A stretch of 34,864 bases of DNA from JAVEYA01 sp034003745 (GCA_034003745.1 JAVEYA010000019.1:1-34864); one strand, 5' to 3'. Numbered from the stretch's first letter, positions 8,955 to 17,290 are shown. Notes: generated from the letters alone by a model not told the origin. Numbers and translations: made by a program.

Positions 8955-10172
8955 CTAGACAACAGACAGGATATAATAATAGGCCAGCGCGAAGGCCATG
9001 ATCAAAAGATAAGGCAGGACCAGCTTAACCCAGGATTTGCCGAAATCAGCGGAAAAGTGCTCTATCGACATGATCAGGCATAAGTGGGTCGGTGAGAGCA
9101 TGATGCCGATCACAATGGAGGCGAATGCCAGCGTACCCAGAGCTAAGAGATTATCCGGTCCGGCCAGGGTGACCACCACCGGCATGGCCATGGTCACACC
9201 GGCCAAGGTTACGCCGGTCAAAAGGCCCATCAGCATCGGAAAGATGATGGTAATCAGCAGAGGACTTAAGCCTAAGGATTGGCACCAGGCCAGCAGTTGT
9301 ACGGTGCTGCCGGTGGCCACCAGGACTTCCCGCATAAACAGCGCGCTCATCAGCATATATAAGAGACGCAGTTCCAGGGCGTCTATCAGCATGACGCCGA
9401 TATCTTTCGGAGCAATCCGGTAATAGATCAGCATAATGACCAGAACCAGCGTCAGAGCGAGCGCTATATTCATCCCGCTGAGCAGAACCAGCAGGGTAAT
9501 GGCCACAATGGGGGTCAATCCTTCCAGGAGGGCTTTCCAGGCTTTGAGGGCATCGGTCTTTCCAACGGTTTCCTCTTCCTGGGGAAGCGGATTTACTTTG
9601 CGAAACAGCGTTATTCCGGCCAGGATGGTGATCGCCGTGTAAGGCAGCATTAAGAGGATAAATTTAGCCAGGGGCACTCGCAGTACTTCAGCTGCCACCA
9701 GCGTGGCCGGATACAGCGGCAGGAAATATTCCCAGAGGTGCCGGTAATAGTAGTTGATCGCTGCGTTATCTTCAGGGGTGGCCCCGATATTTTGCGCGGC
9801 TCTTTCCACCAGCGGGGCGGAGAACCTGGCCCCGCCCGGCGAAGGCAGCAGCCCGATAATGGCCGGCAGCGCCGCCATGGAGACGCGGGGGTTGCCGGAG
9901 ACCTTGACCAGACCTTCGACCAGCTTGGCTTGGGCGCCGGTCTTACGCATGATTCTTTCCAGGAAGGTAATTAAATACAGGGCGATATAGATGGAAACAT
10001 TTGAAGGCGTGGTTATGGTGATATAAACCAGTTCCACAAGCTTGAAGGGCGTAAGAGCATGCAGCAGTCCGAACAGGATAGCGCAGGACATAAAGATATG
10101 CCCTATTAAGATGCGCTTCTTGAACATGTAGACTAAGAGCGCCAAGACGATGATATCTTTGATTGCTTCCAC
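8955..10172 (-). CDS. DUF401 family integral membrane protein, putative transporter
   Basis: The 405 residues are almost wholly hydrophobic, with about ten or more predicted membrane segments. The sequence matches my recollection of the DUF401 family, including the conserved loop LLPSPGGARFSAPLVE near residues 110-125 and a similar polar break, LSPTHLC, near the C-terminus. Such paired re-entrant polar loops resemble those of the ion-transporter superfamily, so a carrier role is an inference; the substrate is unknown. The start is GTG at 10172, with only a weak purine-rich ribosome binding site upstream. The gene is convergent with pyrE and divergent from the radical SAM gene, so it probably forms its own transcription unit. 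Confidence 0.78.
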   Translation of the reverse strand: MEAIKDIIVLALLVYMFKKRILIGHIFMSCAILFGLLHALTPFKLVELVYITITTPSNVSIYIALYLITFLERIMRKTGAQAKLVEGLVKVSGNPRVSMAALPAIIGLLPSPGGARFSAPLVERAAQNIGATPEDNAAINYYYRHLWEYFLPLYPATLVAAEVLRVPLAKFILLMLPYTAITILAGITLFRKVNPLPQEEETVGKTDALKAWKALLEGLTPIVAITLLVLLSGMNIALALTLVLVIMLIYYRIAPKDIGVMLIDALELRLLYMLMSALFMREVLVATGSTVQLLAWCQSLGLSPLLITIIFPMLMGLLTGVTLAGVTMAMPVVVTLAGPDNLLALGTLAFASIVIGIMLSPTHLCLIMSIEHFSADFGKSWVKLVLPYLLIMAFALAYYYILSVV

Positions 10173-10253
10173 AGGTACACTTCGCTTTCCGGGAGTATTT
10201 TAATATATAGACTCTATTATAACATTACATTATAAGAAAAAGAGGTAAATTTA

Positions 10254-11201
10254 TTGGCGGAGCATAAACTGTATCGAGACTACTCCGGATATTTGCAGGA
10301 CAAATATGGGGAAAAAGTATATAAGCTGCCGGTGAACCTAGTCGGCGCCTGTCCCAACCGTGACGGGCTGGTGGGAACGGGGGGCTGTATTTTCTGTGAC
10401 GAGGAAGGCTCCGGCTTCGAGGGGTTACCGGCCACGCTTTCCGTACGCGACCAATTGGACCAAAACAGCCGGTTCATGGCCCGGCGGTTTAATGCGCATA
10501 AATTTATCGCCTATTTTCAGTCTTTCACCAATACGTATCTGCCTTTGGCCCAATTCAAGCAGAATATGCGCACGGCTGCGGAAACCCCGGATATGGTGGG
10601 AATAGCCATTTCCACCCGGCCGGATTGCGTCGGCGAGGAACATCTGGAATTTTTGCAGACGCTCGCTGGGGAGAAGGATCTGGATATCACCATTGAGCTG
10701 GGCTTGCAGACGGTAAATTATCATACGCTGCAAAAGATTAATCGGGGGCATACGCTGGCCGAGTTCATTGCCGCCGTTCACCTAATCAAACGTTACGGCT
10801 TTGCGGTATGCGTCCATCTCATACTCAACCTGCCCTGGGACGGGGAACTGGACGTCATCGAAAACGCCAAAGTGCTCTCCGTGCTGGAAGTTGATTTCGT
10901 CAAACTGCATTCTTTATATATCGTACGGGATACCGTTTTGGGCAAGATGTACGAAAAAGGCGAAATCAGCCTGATTAGCCTAAACGAGTATGTGGACAGA
11001 GTCATTCTTTTTTTGGAATATTTACGGCCGGAATGTGTAGTTCAGCGGCTGGTGGGCAAAGGACCGCAGGGTCACCTCCTCTTTTGCAACTGGGCAACCA
11101 GTTGGTGGCGGATCAAAAGTCATATTGAAGAAAAAATGGAAGCGCTGGGGACCTGTCAGGGTAAAAAACACAAGAGGAGTTGCCTGATCCATAGCGAATA
11201 A
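10254..11201 (+). CDS. YhcC/YtqA-type radical SAM protein (TIGR01212 family)
   Basis: The 315-residue protein carries three N-terminal cysteines, CPNRDG (Cys about 33) and GGCIFC (Cys about 45 and 48), in the CX11CX2C spacing of the YhcC group rather than the classic CX3CX2C. They should bind the [4Fe-4S] cluster that reductively cleaves S-adenosylmethionine. Segments such as YFQSFTNTY, STRPDC and IELGLQT are typical of this group. The biological substrate has not been established as far as I know. The start is TTG at 10254, 7 bases after AGAGGT (10241-10246); no better in-frame start lies near. The gene leads a rightward run with the TPR gene and the AEC transporter. Confidence 0.85.
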   Translation: MAEHKLYRDYSGYLQDKYGEKVYKLPVNLVGACPNRDGLVGTGGCIFCDEEGSGFEGLPATLSVRDQLDQNSRFMARRFNAHKFIAYFQSFTNTYLPLAQFKQNMRTAAETPDMVGIAISTRPDCVGEEHLEFLQTLAGEKDLDITIELGLQTVNYHTLQKINRGHTLAEFIAAVHLIKRYGFAVCVHLILNLPWDGELDVIENAKVLSVLEVDFVKLHSLYIVRDTVLGKMYEKGEISLISLNEYVDRVILFLEYLRPECVVQRLVGKGPQGHLLFCNWATSWWRIKSHIEEKMEALGTCQGKKHKRSCLIHSE

Positions 11202-11255
11202 GTAATATAAAGAATAAAATCAGAAAATTGTCCTAAATGAGAGGAGGACAGAGCG

Positions 11256-11930
11256 ATGCGGGAATACCAGCCATGGGATGATTCCTGGAGTGAACAGCTG
11301 GTGTATCTTTTGATTCCGGGGGAAATAGACGCTCCGGTAGAAATGCCCGCTCACTTTTATTATCCGATTTTCCTGGGGGCTTTTGAGAAAAAGCTGAATC
11401 CCCGAGATTTCTGGCAGGCTATTGCAGGCTCCATGATTTATGTTCTGGGGCACCGTCCGAGCCATGCGGATGTATCTTCCTACATTTATTGGCTGAATAC
11501 ATACAATCCCCATATCGCCGCTGAGATCATCCATGACGGGATCGAGCAGGCTTCATGGGGGGACTACGCCAGAGCGGCATGGCTGTTTCAGGCCGCAGTG
11601 CTGTTGGATCCGAACCGGACGGAAGGGCACTTTAACTTAGGACTGACCTATTATCAGATGGGGCTGACGCTTACGGAAAAGGACAGTGGAGAGGAAGCGG
11701 AAAGCTGTTTTCTCCAGGCTGCTCAATATTTGAAAAATACAGTGGAATTGGATGAATATTTCAGCCTGGCCTATTATAACCTGGGCTTTGTCTATCAGCG
11801 TCTCGGGTTGCGGGATGAAAGCAAGAAATATATGGAGCAGGGTATCACGCAAGCTTTGGCCAGATTGTCGTCCGGAACGATGCACGGATCATACGCGTCG
11901 TATAAGGATCTGCCGGCAGAAAGGGAATAG
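11256..11930 (+). CDS. Tetratricopeptide-repeat protein of unknown function
   Basis: This is a soluble-looking 224-residue protein without signal peptide. The N-terminal third (about 1-90) is not recognised and is rich in aromatic residues. From about residue 95 there are two to three TPR-like helical pairs, seen as repeats of the pattern A-x-x-LFQAAVLLDPN...HFNLGLTYY and LKNTVELDEYFSLAYYNLGFVYQRLG. TPR domains bind peptides or proteins, so a scaffold role is likely, but the partner is unknown. The start is ATG 11256 with GAGGAGG a short distance upstream. It begins 54 bases after the radical SAM gene and ends 15 bases before the AEC transporter, so the three may be cotranscribed. Confidence 0.75.
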   Translation: MREYQPWDDSWSEQLVYLLIPGEIDAPVEMPAHFYYPIFLGAFEKKLNPRDFWQAIAGSMIYVLGHRPSHADVSSYIYWLNTYNPHIAAEIIHDGIEQASWGDYARAAWLFQAAVLLDPNRTEGHFNLGLTYYQMGLTLTEKDSGEEAESCFLQAAQYLKNTVELDEYFSLAYYNLGFVYQRLGLRDESKKYMEQGITQALARLSSGTMHGSYASYKDLPAERE

Positions 11931-11945
11931 AGTGCAGCAACAACC

Positions 11946-12875
11946 ATGGACTTTGTGAATGTTTTTAAAGATTTATTTGTTTTGTTTATCGTGGCGGGCG
12001 TAGGGTATACAAGCTCCAGACTGGGTGTGATAACCAATCGGGGCGCCCATGAGTTCAGTAATGTTTTGATGAAACTGACCTTCCCCGCGCTGATCATCGC
12101 TTCGATGAACCAGCCGTTTTCCCGGGAGCTTCTCATCAGCAGCGTCCACATCGTGATTATCTCCGTGTGCGTCCACGCTGTTTTTGTGCTGACGGCCTAT
12201 CTCGGGCGCAGGCGCTTCAAAAATATTCCCCATGGGCAGATGGCAGTGCTGGAGCTCTGCCTTATTTTCGGCAATACCACGTTTACGGGCTACCCTGTGG
12301 TTAATGCCATGTATGGCCAGCTGGGTCTTTTTTATGCTTCCGCCTTTAACTTCATTGTCATCGTGCTGCTGTTTACCTACGGCATCCTGCTCTTATCCGG
12401 CCACTCCAACGGCAATCTCTTTAAGCGCCTCCTCAATCCTGGGCTGATTGCCGTGATACTAGGCTACGGTCTTTTCTTTACGCAGATTAAGCTGCCTTAT
12501 GTTATCCTGACCTCCCTGCAGTGGGTGGGGAACCTGACGATTCCCCTAGCCATGCTGATTGTCGGTAATTCTCTGGCCGGGATGCCGCTGAAGGAAATAT
12601 TCGCGGACAAGCGCCTTTATGCGGTTACCGCGCTACGCCTGCTGATTTTCCCGCTGATCATTATGGTGGTCTTAAAAATGCTGCGGGTGGACCCGCTGCT
12701 GACAGGAGTGGCCGTGATGATGTCGGCTACGCCGGCCATGCTGATGGCCGGAGTGTTTGCCCGCTCCTACGGCTGCGACGGCAGCTTGGGCGACCGGGGT
12801 GTCCTTTTAAACCATTTGCTTGCCTTCATCACCATACCCTTTTTGATTTTCTTGTTGGAAATCATCCAAATATGA
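11946..12875 (+). CDS. AEC (auxin efflux carrier) family transporter
   Basis: The 309-residue membrane protein has about ten hydrophobic segments arranged as two five-helix halves, as in the bacterial AEC family. Family landmarks are VGYTSSRLGVI in the first helix pair, NVLMKLTFPALI, the polar break FGNTTFTGYPV in helix 4 and the C-terminal half segment MMSATPAMLMAGVFA. Bacterial members export or exchange organic anions such as malate; the substrate here is not evident. The start ATG 11946 lacks a strong ribosome binding site and lies 15 bases after the TPR gene stop, so it may depend on translational coupling. A long hairpin follows at 12915-12956. Confidence 0.87.
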   Translation: MDFVNVFKDLFVLFIVAGVGYTSSRLGVITNRGAHEFSNVLMKLTFPALIIASMNQPFSRELLISSVHIVIISVCVHAVFVLTAYLGRRRFKNIPHGQMAVLELCLIFGNTTFTGYPVVNAMYGQLGLFYASAFNFIVIVLLFTYGILLLSGHSNGNLFKRLLNPGLIAVILGYGLFFTQIKLPYVILTSLQWVGNLTIPLAMLIVGNSLAGMPLKEIFADKRLYAVTALRLLIFPLIIMVVLKMLRVDPLLTGVAVMMSATPAMLMAGVFARSYGCDGSLGDRGVLLNHLLAFITIPFLIFLLEIIQI

Positions 12876-12914
12876 AATTATTTCCCGGAAAATAAGAAAA
12901 TAGCGCTATATACA

Positions 12915-12956
12915 GCAAGTCCCTGCCTGCGGGTTGATCCGCGGACAGGGACTTGC
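12915..12956. terminator. Long hairpin between convergent genes, terminator-like
   Basis: GCAAGTCCCTG and CAGGGACTTGC form an 11-bp perfect outer stem, and a partly mismatched inner stem (CTGCGG/CCGCGG) lies inside it. It is between the AEC transporter (+) and the rhomboid gene (-), so it could serve both. No good T-run follows on either strand, which lowers confidence in Rho-independent termination. Confidence 0.5.
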
Positions 12957-12970
12957 TTATGTTAACAGTA

Positions 12971-12997
12971 AGATCCTTCGACAAGCTCAGGATGATG
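12971..12997. repeat. REP-like fragment (GATCCTTCG...CTCAGGATGA)
   Basis: This short stretch contains GATCCTTCG followed by a CTCAGGATGA tail, with an internal ATCCT/AGGAT inverted repeat (12973-12977 and 12989-12993). Its core GATCCTTCG also occurs, on the other strand, in the larger element at 25058-25159. Sequences of this style are dispersed intergenic repeats in many bacterial genomes. It lies between the hairpin at 12915 and the end of the rhomboid gene. Confidence 0.5.
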
Positions 12998-13039
12998 AAG
13001 ACGGGGACTCCGGATGATAGAAGAGGGAAGAAGGACAGC

Positions 13040-13738
13040 TTAGTATATCGAGTCGTAGGGGGAGCGATTTCTTTTCCTAAGCAGGAGCATCAGACCGATC
13101 CCGGCCAGAAAGCCGCCGATATGGGCCCACCAGGCTGTGGTTTCCCCCATAATGCCGATACTGCCCAGGCCGTTGGCCAGCTGCAGCACAAACCAGAAAA
13201 ACAGAAAAAAGATAGCCGGAATAGGACGGACGAAGATAAAAAAGAAAACAAAGAATAAGGTAGTGATCTTGGAGCGAGGGAAGGTGATAAAATAAGCGCC
13301 CAGAACGCCGGCGATGGCGCCGCTGGCGCCGACCAGCGGGATGGGAGAATCGAAATTGAGGAGAATATGGGCAATGTTACCGGCCACGCCGGCCAGGAGA
13401 TAAAAAAGTAAAAACCGCACATGTCCCAGACGGTCTTCAATATTGTCACCAAAGATCCACAGGTAAAGCATGTTGAAGAGGACATGAAACCAGCTGCCAT
13501 GCAGGAAGGTCGCGGTCACGAGCGGAGAATGAAGAAAACCGGCCCAGGAATAGGCTTGCAATCCTTCAGCAAAACGGGCCGGAATCAGGGCGTAATGGAT
13601 GATGAGTTGTTCCAGGGCATTCGGGTTGCTGGTAAATTGCACAAAGTAGATATACAGGTTGAGGATGATAATCGCTACGGTGACATAAGGAAAGGAGCAG
13701 GAGCGGGTACTGTCGCGCAAAGGGATCATGGGAATCAC
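13040..13738 (-). CDS. Rhomboid family intramembrane serine protease
   Basis: The 232 residues have about six membrane segments. The catalytic dyad is visible: Ser about 139 in GASGAIAG and His about 206 in WWAHIGGFLAG. The oxyanion-hole segment HGSWFHVLFNM (His about 80 and 85, Asn about 89) is also intact, so it should be an active protease cutting membrane-protein substrates within the bilayer. The N-terminus begins IPLRDS, as in many Bacillota and archaeal rhomboids. The start is ATG 13738, with an A/T-rich promoter region upstream (TATAAT at 13768-13773). Substrates are unknown. The next gene on the same strand upstream is the thioesterase, 60 bases away. Confidence 0.93.
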   Translation of the reverse strand: MIPMIPLRDSTRSCSFPYVTVAIIILNLYIYFVQFTSNPNALEQLIIHYALIPARFAEGLQAYSWAGFLHSPLVTATFLHGSWFHVLFNMLYLWIFGDNIEDRLGHVRFLLFYLLAGVAGNIAHILLNFDSPIPLVGASGAIAGVLGAYFITFPRSKITTLFFVFFFIFVRPIPAIFFLFFWFVLQLANGLGSIGIMGETTAWWAHIGGFLAGIGLMLLLRKRNRSPYDSIY

Positions 13739-13767
13739 TCCATTGTTTCTTAGTTCATATCTGTTTT

Positions 13768-13773
13768 ATTATA
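13768..13773 (-). promoter_or_regulatory. Candidate -10 box for the rhomboid gene
   Basis: The minus strand reads TATAAT here, 30 bases before the rhomboid ATG, in the A/T-rich 60-base gap after the thioesterase gene. I could not find a convincing -35 at 16-18 bases, so this is a weak call. Confidence 0.3.
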
Positions 13774-13798
13774 TGCAAAAGCGGACTGTGAATACGGC

Positions 13799-14275
13799 TT
13801 ATTGTTTGCACTGTTTTTTCTTTTTGTAGAACTCATGGCGCAGCCGGCCTTCCTCAAAGGCTGCTTCCTCTTCGGCCGTTTCCAGTTTTAAGGACGGTAC
13901 GGGCGTGGGGATGCCGTTTTTATCCAGGGCTACCATGGTGAAATAAGCGGAAAGCGCTTTTCTGGCCGGAAGTTCAGTCAGAAGATTCTCTACTTCCACC
14001 ATAACAGCTACTTCCATAGAGCTTCTGCCCACATAAACCAGATGCCCCTTGCAAGTCAACAGTTCCCCTACCAGAATGGGCAGGTGGAATTCCAGCTCAT
14101 CCACCCGCGCTGTCACTACATTGGTGCGGCAGTGTTTACGGGCTACAACACCCGCGGCGGTATCCATGATCTTCATAATTTCCCCGCCGTGGACATTGCC
14201 TGCGGGATTGGCCTGGCTGGGCAGCATCACCTGCGACATGACGGTACTGGAATAGGAAATAGGTTTTTCTTTCAT
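13799..14275 (-). CDS. Acyl-CoA thioesterase, hot-dog fold (YkhA/YciA type)
   Basis: A small acyl-CoA hydrolase of about 158 residues. The segment NPAGNVHGGEIMKIMD, with the catalytic-region Asp, is the hallmark of the YciA/YkhA/BACH hot-dog thioesterases, and VTARVDELEFHLPILVGE is the matching second strand-helix segment. The frame stays open upstream to 14386, but the extra 37 residues look unlike the family. ATG 14275 is preceded by AAGGGG at suitable distance, so I start there. It hydrolyses acyl-CoA to free acid and CoA; chain-length preference cannot be read from sequence. The C-terminal tail is lysine-rich. It sits just downstream of the CoA-transferase operon on the same strand, but a hairpin separates them. 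Confidence 0.9.
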   Translation of the reverse strand: MKEKPISYSSTVMSQVMLPSQANPAGNVHGGEIMKIMDTAAGVVARKHCRTNVVTARVDELEFHLPILVGELLTCKGHLVYVGRSSMEVAVMVEVENLLTELPARKALSAYFTMVALDKNGIPTPVPSLKLETAEEEAAFEEGRLRHEFYKKKKQCKQ

Positions 14276-14390
14276 ACATGAACCCCTTAAAAATAGAATG
14301 TTGAGGTAATTATATCCGGAAGGGCAGGAGGGGTCAAGGGCAAGAAGATTAAATATCAGGCGCATTGTATTAAAGCGGGGATTCATTGGT

Positions 14391-14421
14391 GAAGGGGCAC
14401 ACCCCCAAGGTGTGCCCCTTC
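14391..14421 (-). terminator. Hairpin after the atoEDA genes, terminator-like
   Basis: A perfect 13-bp stem (GAAGGGGCACACC / GGTGTGCCCCTTC) with a 5-base loop lies 28 bases past the atoA stop. No T-run follows on the minus strand, so termination is inferred from position and stem strength only. The 174-base gap 14276-14449 holds nothing else I recognise. Confidence 0.55.
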
Positions 14422-14449
14422 TGAATAGAACCAGATATAATTTAAGTGG

Positions 14450-15106
14450 TTAAACTTCCATCAGTTTCAGGTTTTGCGCAACAATCAAAGTCGCCTCGGT
14501 TTTGGACTGAATTTCCTCGACAGTTACGCCGGGCGCCAGTTCCCGCAGTACGATGCCGTCGGGCGTTATTTCCATAAAGCCGAGCTCAGTGACAATATAG
14601 TCCACCGCCTGGACGGCTGTGAGAGGCAGCGTGCATTTTTTTAAGATTTTGGGAGAACCGTCTTTGGCCGCGTGCTCCATGGCGATAATGACCAGTTTTG
14701 CTCCAGCCACCAAATCCATAGCGCCGCCCATCCCCGGCACCATTTTTCCCGGAATCATCCAGTTGGCAAGGTTCCCTTTTTCATCCACCTGCAGTGCGCC
14801 CAGGACAGTGGCCGCCAGGTGACCGCCGCGGATAATCCCAAAAGACATGGCGCTGTCGAAGAAGGCGCTGCCCGGCAAAAAGGTCACAGGCTGCCCTCCG
14901 GCATTGACCAGGTCCTTATCTTCCTGCCCTTGTGCGGGGGTGGGTCCAACACCGACAAAACCGTTTTCCGAGTGTAGAATAATATTGACGCCTTCCGGCA
15001 AGTAGTTGGCTACCACCGTAGGCATACCTATGCCTAAATTGACCAGGTCGCCGTTAGAAAAAAGACGGGCGGTTCTTTTACCGATAATTTCTCGCGCATT
15101 AGCCAT
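14450..15106 (-). CDS. atoA: 3-oxoacid/acetoacetate CoA-transferase, beta subunit
   Basis: The beta subunit carries the catalytic glutamate that forms the enzyme-CoA thioester; here it is Glu about 47 in SENG. GIGMPTVVANYLP, the GGAMDLVAGAK segment and a C-terminal region typical of family I CoA-transferases are present, and the length of about 218 residues is normal. Three in-frame ATGs lie close together. GGGAGG is 7 bases before ATG 15106 and only about 1 base before the one at 15112, so 15106 is chosen. It follows atoD by 14 bases. Relatives include ScoB and CtfB; the neighbouring AtoE transporter and AtoS/AtoC pair favour acetoacetate or short-chain fatty acids as substrate. Confidence 0.93.
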   Translation of the reverse strand: MANAREIIGKRTARLFSNGDLVNLGIGMPTVVANYLPEGVNIILHSENGFVGVGPTPAQGQEDKDLVNAGGQPVTFLPGSAFFDSAMSFGIIRGGHLAATVLGALQVDEKGNLANWMIPGKMVPGMGGAMDLVAGAKLVIIAMEHAAKDGSPKILKKCTLPLTAVQAVDYIVTELGFMEITPDGIVLRELAPGVTVEEIQSKTEATLIVAQNLKLMEV

Positions 15107-15120
15107 TTTCATTCCTCCCT

Positions 15121-15768
15121 TCAAGCCTGGATAATCATATCAACCAGTATACCCGGAGTCATCACCTGGTCAGGATCCAGGCTGCCGGTTTCAACCACTT
15201 CTTCGGCTTCCACAATGACCAGTTGCGCGGCCATCGCCATTAAGGGATTAAAGTTTCTGGCGGAACGGCGGTAAATCAGGTTGCCGGAAGTGTCCGCCTT
15301 AGCGGCTTTAATTAAAGCAATGTCGGCCGAAAGCGGTGTCTCCAGGAGGTAGGTTTTGCCGTTGAGGGTGAGTTTCTCTTTGCCTTCTTCGACAATAGTG
15401 CCTACTCCGGTTGGCGTGAGTATTCCGCCTAGTCCCGTACCGGCGGAGCGGATTCTTTCGGCCAGTGTGCCCTGGGGCGTCAATTCCACTTCAAGTTCAC
15501 CCGCATTCATTTGCCGACCGGTTTCCGCATTGGTGCCGATATGGGAGACAATAATTTTTTTCAAGAGTTTGTTCACCACCAGCTTGCCGATGCCCTTGTC
15601 TATAAAGCCGGTATCATTGGCAATAAGGGTCAGATCCCGGATATTGTTGGCAATGATAGCGTCGACCAGGGTTTCCGGCGTGCCCACCGCCAGAAAACCG
15701 CCAATCATAATCGTTTGACCGTCGGAGAACTTCTTGATTACTTCTTGCAGTGTCGTGACTTTGTTCAT
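15121..15768 (-). CDS. atoD: 3-oxoacid/acetoacetate CoA-transferase, alpha subunit
   Basis: The alpha subunit of a family I CoA-transferase, about 215 residues. The glycine-rich segment IMIGGFLAVGTPE near residues 20-33 and the downstream GGILTPTGVGT segment are conserved in AtoD/ScoA/CtfA. With AtoA it moves CoA between an acyl-CoA and a free acid such as acetoacetate, butyrate or acetate. The frame is open upstream to 15831 and would overlap atoE, but ATG 15768 is preceded by AAGGAAG with 8-base spacing and matches the family N-terminus. There are 44 bases between it and atoE. No thiolase (atoB) is found in the window, unlike in the E. coli ato operon. Confidence 0.93.
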   Translation of the reverse strand: MNKVTTLQEVIKKFSDGQTIMIGGFLAVGTPETLVDAIIANNIRDLTLIANDTGFIDKGIGKLVVNKLLKKIIVSHIGTNAETGRQMNAGELEVELTPQGTLAERIRSAGTGLGGILTPTGVGTIVEEGKEKLTLNGKTYLLETPLSADIALIKAAKADTSGNLIYRRSARNFNPLMAMAAQLVIVEAEEVVETGSLDPDQVMTPGILVDMIIQA

Positions 15769-15812
15769 AGAAAACACTTCCTTTGAGAATGAATTTGTCC
15801 TGACGGGATGAT

Positions 15813-17135
15813 TTATATAAGCATCAGGCACAGACCAATAACGAAGCCGCTGAAGATCATGGCCACAACGCAGTAGCCCATGATATCACGGGCGTTGAGA
15901 CCGGCGATACCGAGCGCGGGTAAAGCCCAGAAAGGCTGAATCATATTGGTCCAGGCGTCGCCCCAAGCCACAGCCATAGCTGTTTTGGCAGTAGAAACGC
16001 CCAAGTCGATCCCGGCGGGAATCATAATGGGGGCCTGCACGGCCCACTGTCCTCCGCCGGAAGGAACAAACAGGTTAACCAGGCCGGCGGAAAGGAAAGT
16101 AAAGAGCGGGAAGGTGAGCGGGGTAGAGATGGCGACAAACCAGTTAGAGATGATGGCAGCAAGGCCTGATTGCGTCATCATGCCCATAATCCCGGCATAG
16201 AAGGGGAACTGCAGGATAATGCCGGCGGTGCCTTTGGCCGCTACGATCAAAGCGTCCAGGAAACGGCGGGGCGTACCGTGGAAAATAATCGCCAGGAAGA
16301 GGAAAATGAAGTTGACGATATCCAGGTTCAGGGCGAATCCCTTGGTTGCAAAATACCAGACGATATAGGCGACGCCCATCAGGCCTACCAGCCAGGAAAC
16401 GATAGGGCTGTTTTCCAATTTATCGGCCGGCGTCATAGCCGACTTGGGAGCAACAGCGGCTGTTTCCGCCTCGGCTAAAAGAGACGGGTCAATCGCAATA
16501 ACTTTGTTTGCATCGGGCATCATCGCTTTGGTCAAAAAGGGCAGTGTGACAATCAGGATAAGAACCGGCACAACGTTGAATAAAGCAAAAATCGTTTCCG
16601 AGGTGGGGATGAGACCGATCGTTGCTTCCAGAAAATGTCCCTTCGTAGCAATGAGCAGAGGAACGGACCCGGAGAAACCGGCGTGCCAGATAATAAAGCC
16701 AATGTAACCGGCGGCGATTACCAATGGATAGTCGAGGCCTTTGACTTTTCGGGCCATTTCTTTCGCTAACAGTGCGCCGATAACCAGGCCGAAGCCCCAG
16801 TTAATCCAGGCGGCAATCAACGCTACGAAGGTCGTGGTCATAATGGCCTGCGCCGGATTTTTCATTGCGCCGGCAATAGCGCCCAGGAGCTTTTTAAAGG
16901 GGGGACTGGAAGCCAGGGTGTGTCCGGTTACCAGCACCAAAGCCATTTGCATAGAGAAGGCCAGCAATGACCAGAAGCCGCTGCCCCAGTGCTGAATCAT
17001 CTGCATAGGAGAGTTTTGGGCTATGCCCAGACCCATGATAAAGACAAGAAATGTTAAGATGACGGCAAAAAGATACGGATCGGGAAGATACCTTTGTACC
17101 AGAGCAACACATACTGCGGTAAATCTTTTAATCAT
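15813..17135 (-). CDS. atoE: Short-chain fatty acid / acetoacetate transporter, AtoE (TIGR00366) family
   Basis: The 440 residues form about a dozen membrane helices. Landmarks of the AtoE family are RYLPDPYLFAVILT near the N-terminus, AAWINWGFGLVIGALLAKE, IIWHAGFSGSVPL, the re-entrant-like LFVPSGGGQWAVQAP and AVAWGDAWTNMIQPFWALP near the C-terminus. These proteins take up short-chain fatty acids or acetoacetate. It is first in the operon, with AAAGGAGG before ATG 17135, and lies 156 bases from the sigma-54 promoter at 17291-17309. The order here is E-D-A, whereas E. coli has D-A-E-B. Function is well supported by the neighbouring CoA-transferase genes. Confidence 0.94.
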   Translation of the reverse strand: MIKRFTAVCVALVQRYLPDPYLFAVILTFLVFIMGLGIAQNSPMQMIQHWGSGFWSLLAFSMQMALVLVTGHTLASSPPFKKLLGAIAGAMKNPAQAIMTTTFVALIAAWINWGFGLVIGALLAKEMARKVKGLDYPLVIAAGYIGFIIWHAGFSGSVPLLIATKGHFLEATIGLIPTSETIFALFNVVPVLILIVTLPFLTKAMMPDANKVIAIDPSLLAEAETAAVAPKSAMTPADKLENSPIVSWLVGLMGVAYIVWYFATKGFALNLDIVNFIFLFLAIIFHGTPRRFLDALIVAAKGTAGIILQFPFYAGIMGMMTQSGLAAIISNWFVAISTPLTFPLFTFLSAGLVNLFVPSGGGQWAVQAPIMIPAGIDLGVSTAKTAMAVAWGDAWTNMIQPFWALPALGIAGLNARDIMGYCVVAMIFSGFVIGLCLMLI

Positions 17136-17262
17136 ATTTCTTCCTCCTTTGAAGAATTCCCTTCTATTTTTTAATAATTTAAATGATTTCCTTTGTTTTG
17201 ACCGTAACAGCTTCCCCTGGGCAAATTTGGAGAAGGCACGTTCAAAAAGAGTAAAGCGGATA

Positions 17263-17272
17263 CACCTCCTTT
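17263..17272 (-). promoter_or_regulatory. Orphan Shine-Dalgarno-like sequence in the atoE leader
   Basis: The minus strand reads AAAGGAGGTG about 10 bases after the inferred sigma-54 transcription start, roughly 130 bases before the atoE ATG. The only nearby frame is a GTG directly abutting it that encodes seven codons before TGA. It could be a standby ribosome site, a remnant, or chance. Confidence 0.35.
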
Positions 17273-17290
17273 GCCGACCCGATTATATAT

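Noticed and set aside
9279..9296. TTGGCAC...GC with GG-N10-GC spacing resembling a sigma-54 promoter
   Set aside because: It lies inside the DUF401 coding sequence on the opposite strand, the -12 part reads CAGCAG rather than TTGCW, and no target gene follows.
12953..13258. Rightward 101-codon open frame after the AEC transporter
   Set aside because: It runs through the REP-like fragment and antisense to the rhomboid gene, with low-complexity charged residues and no ribosome binding site.
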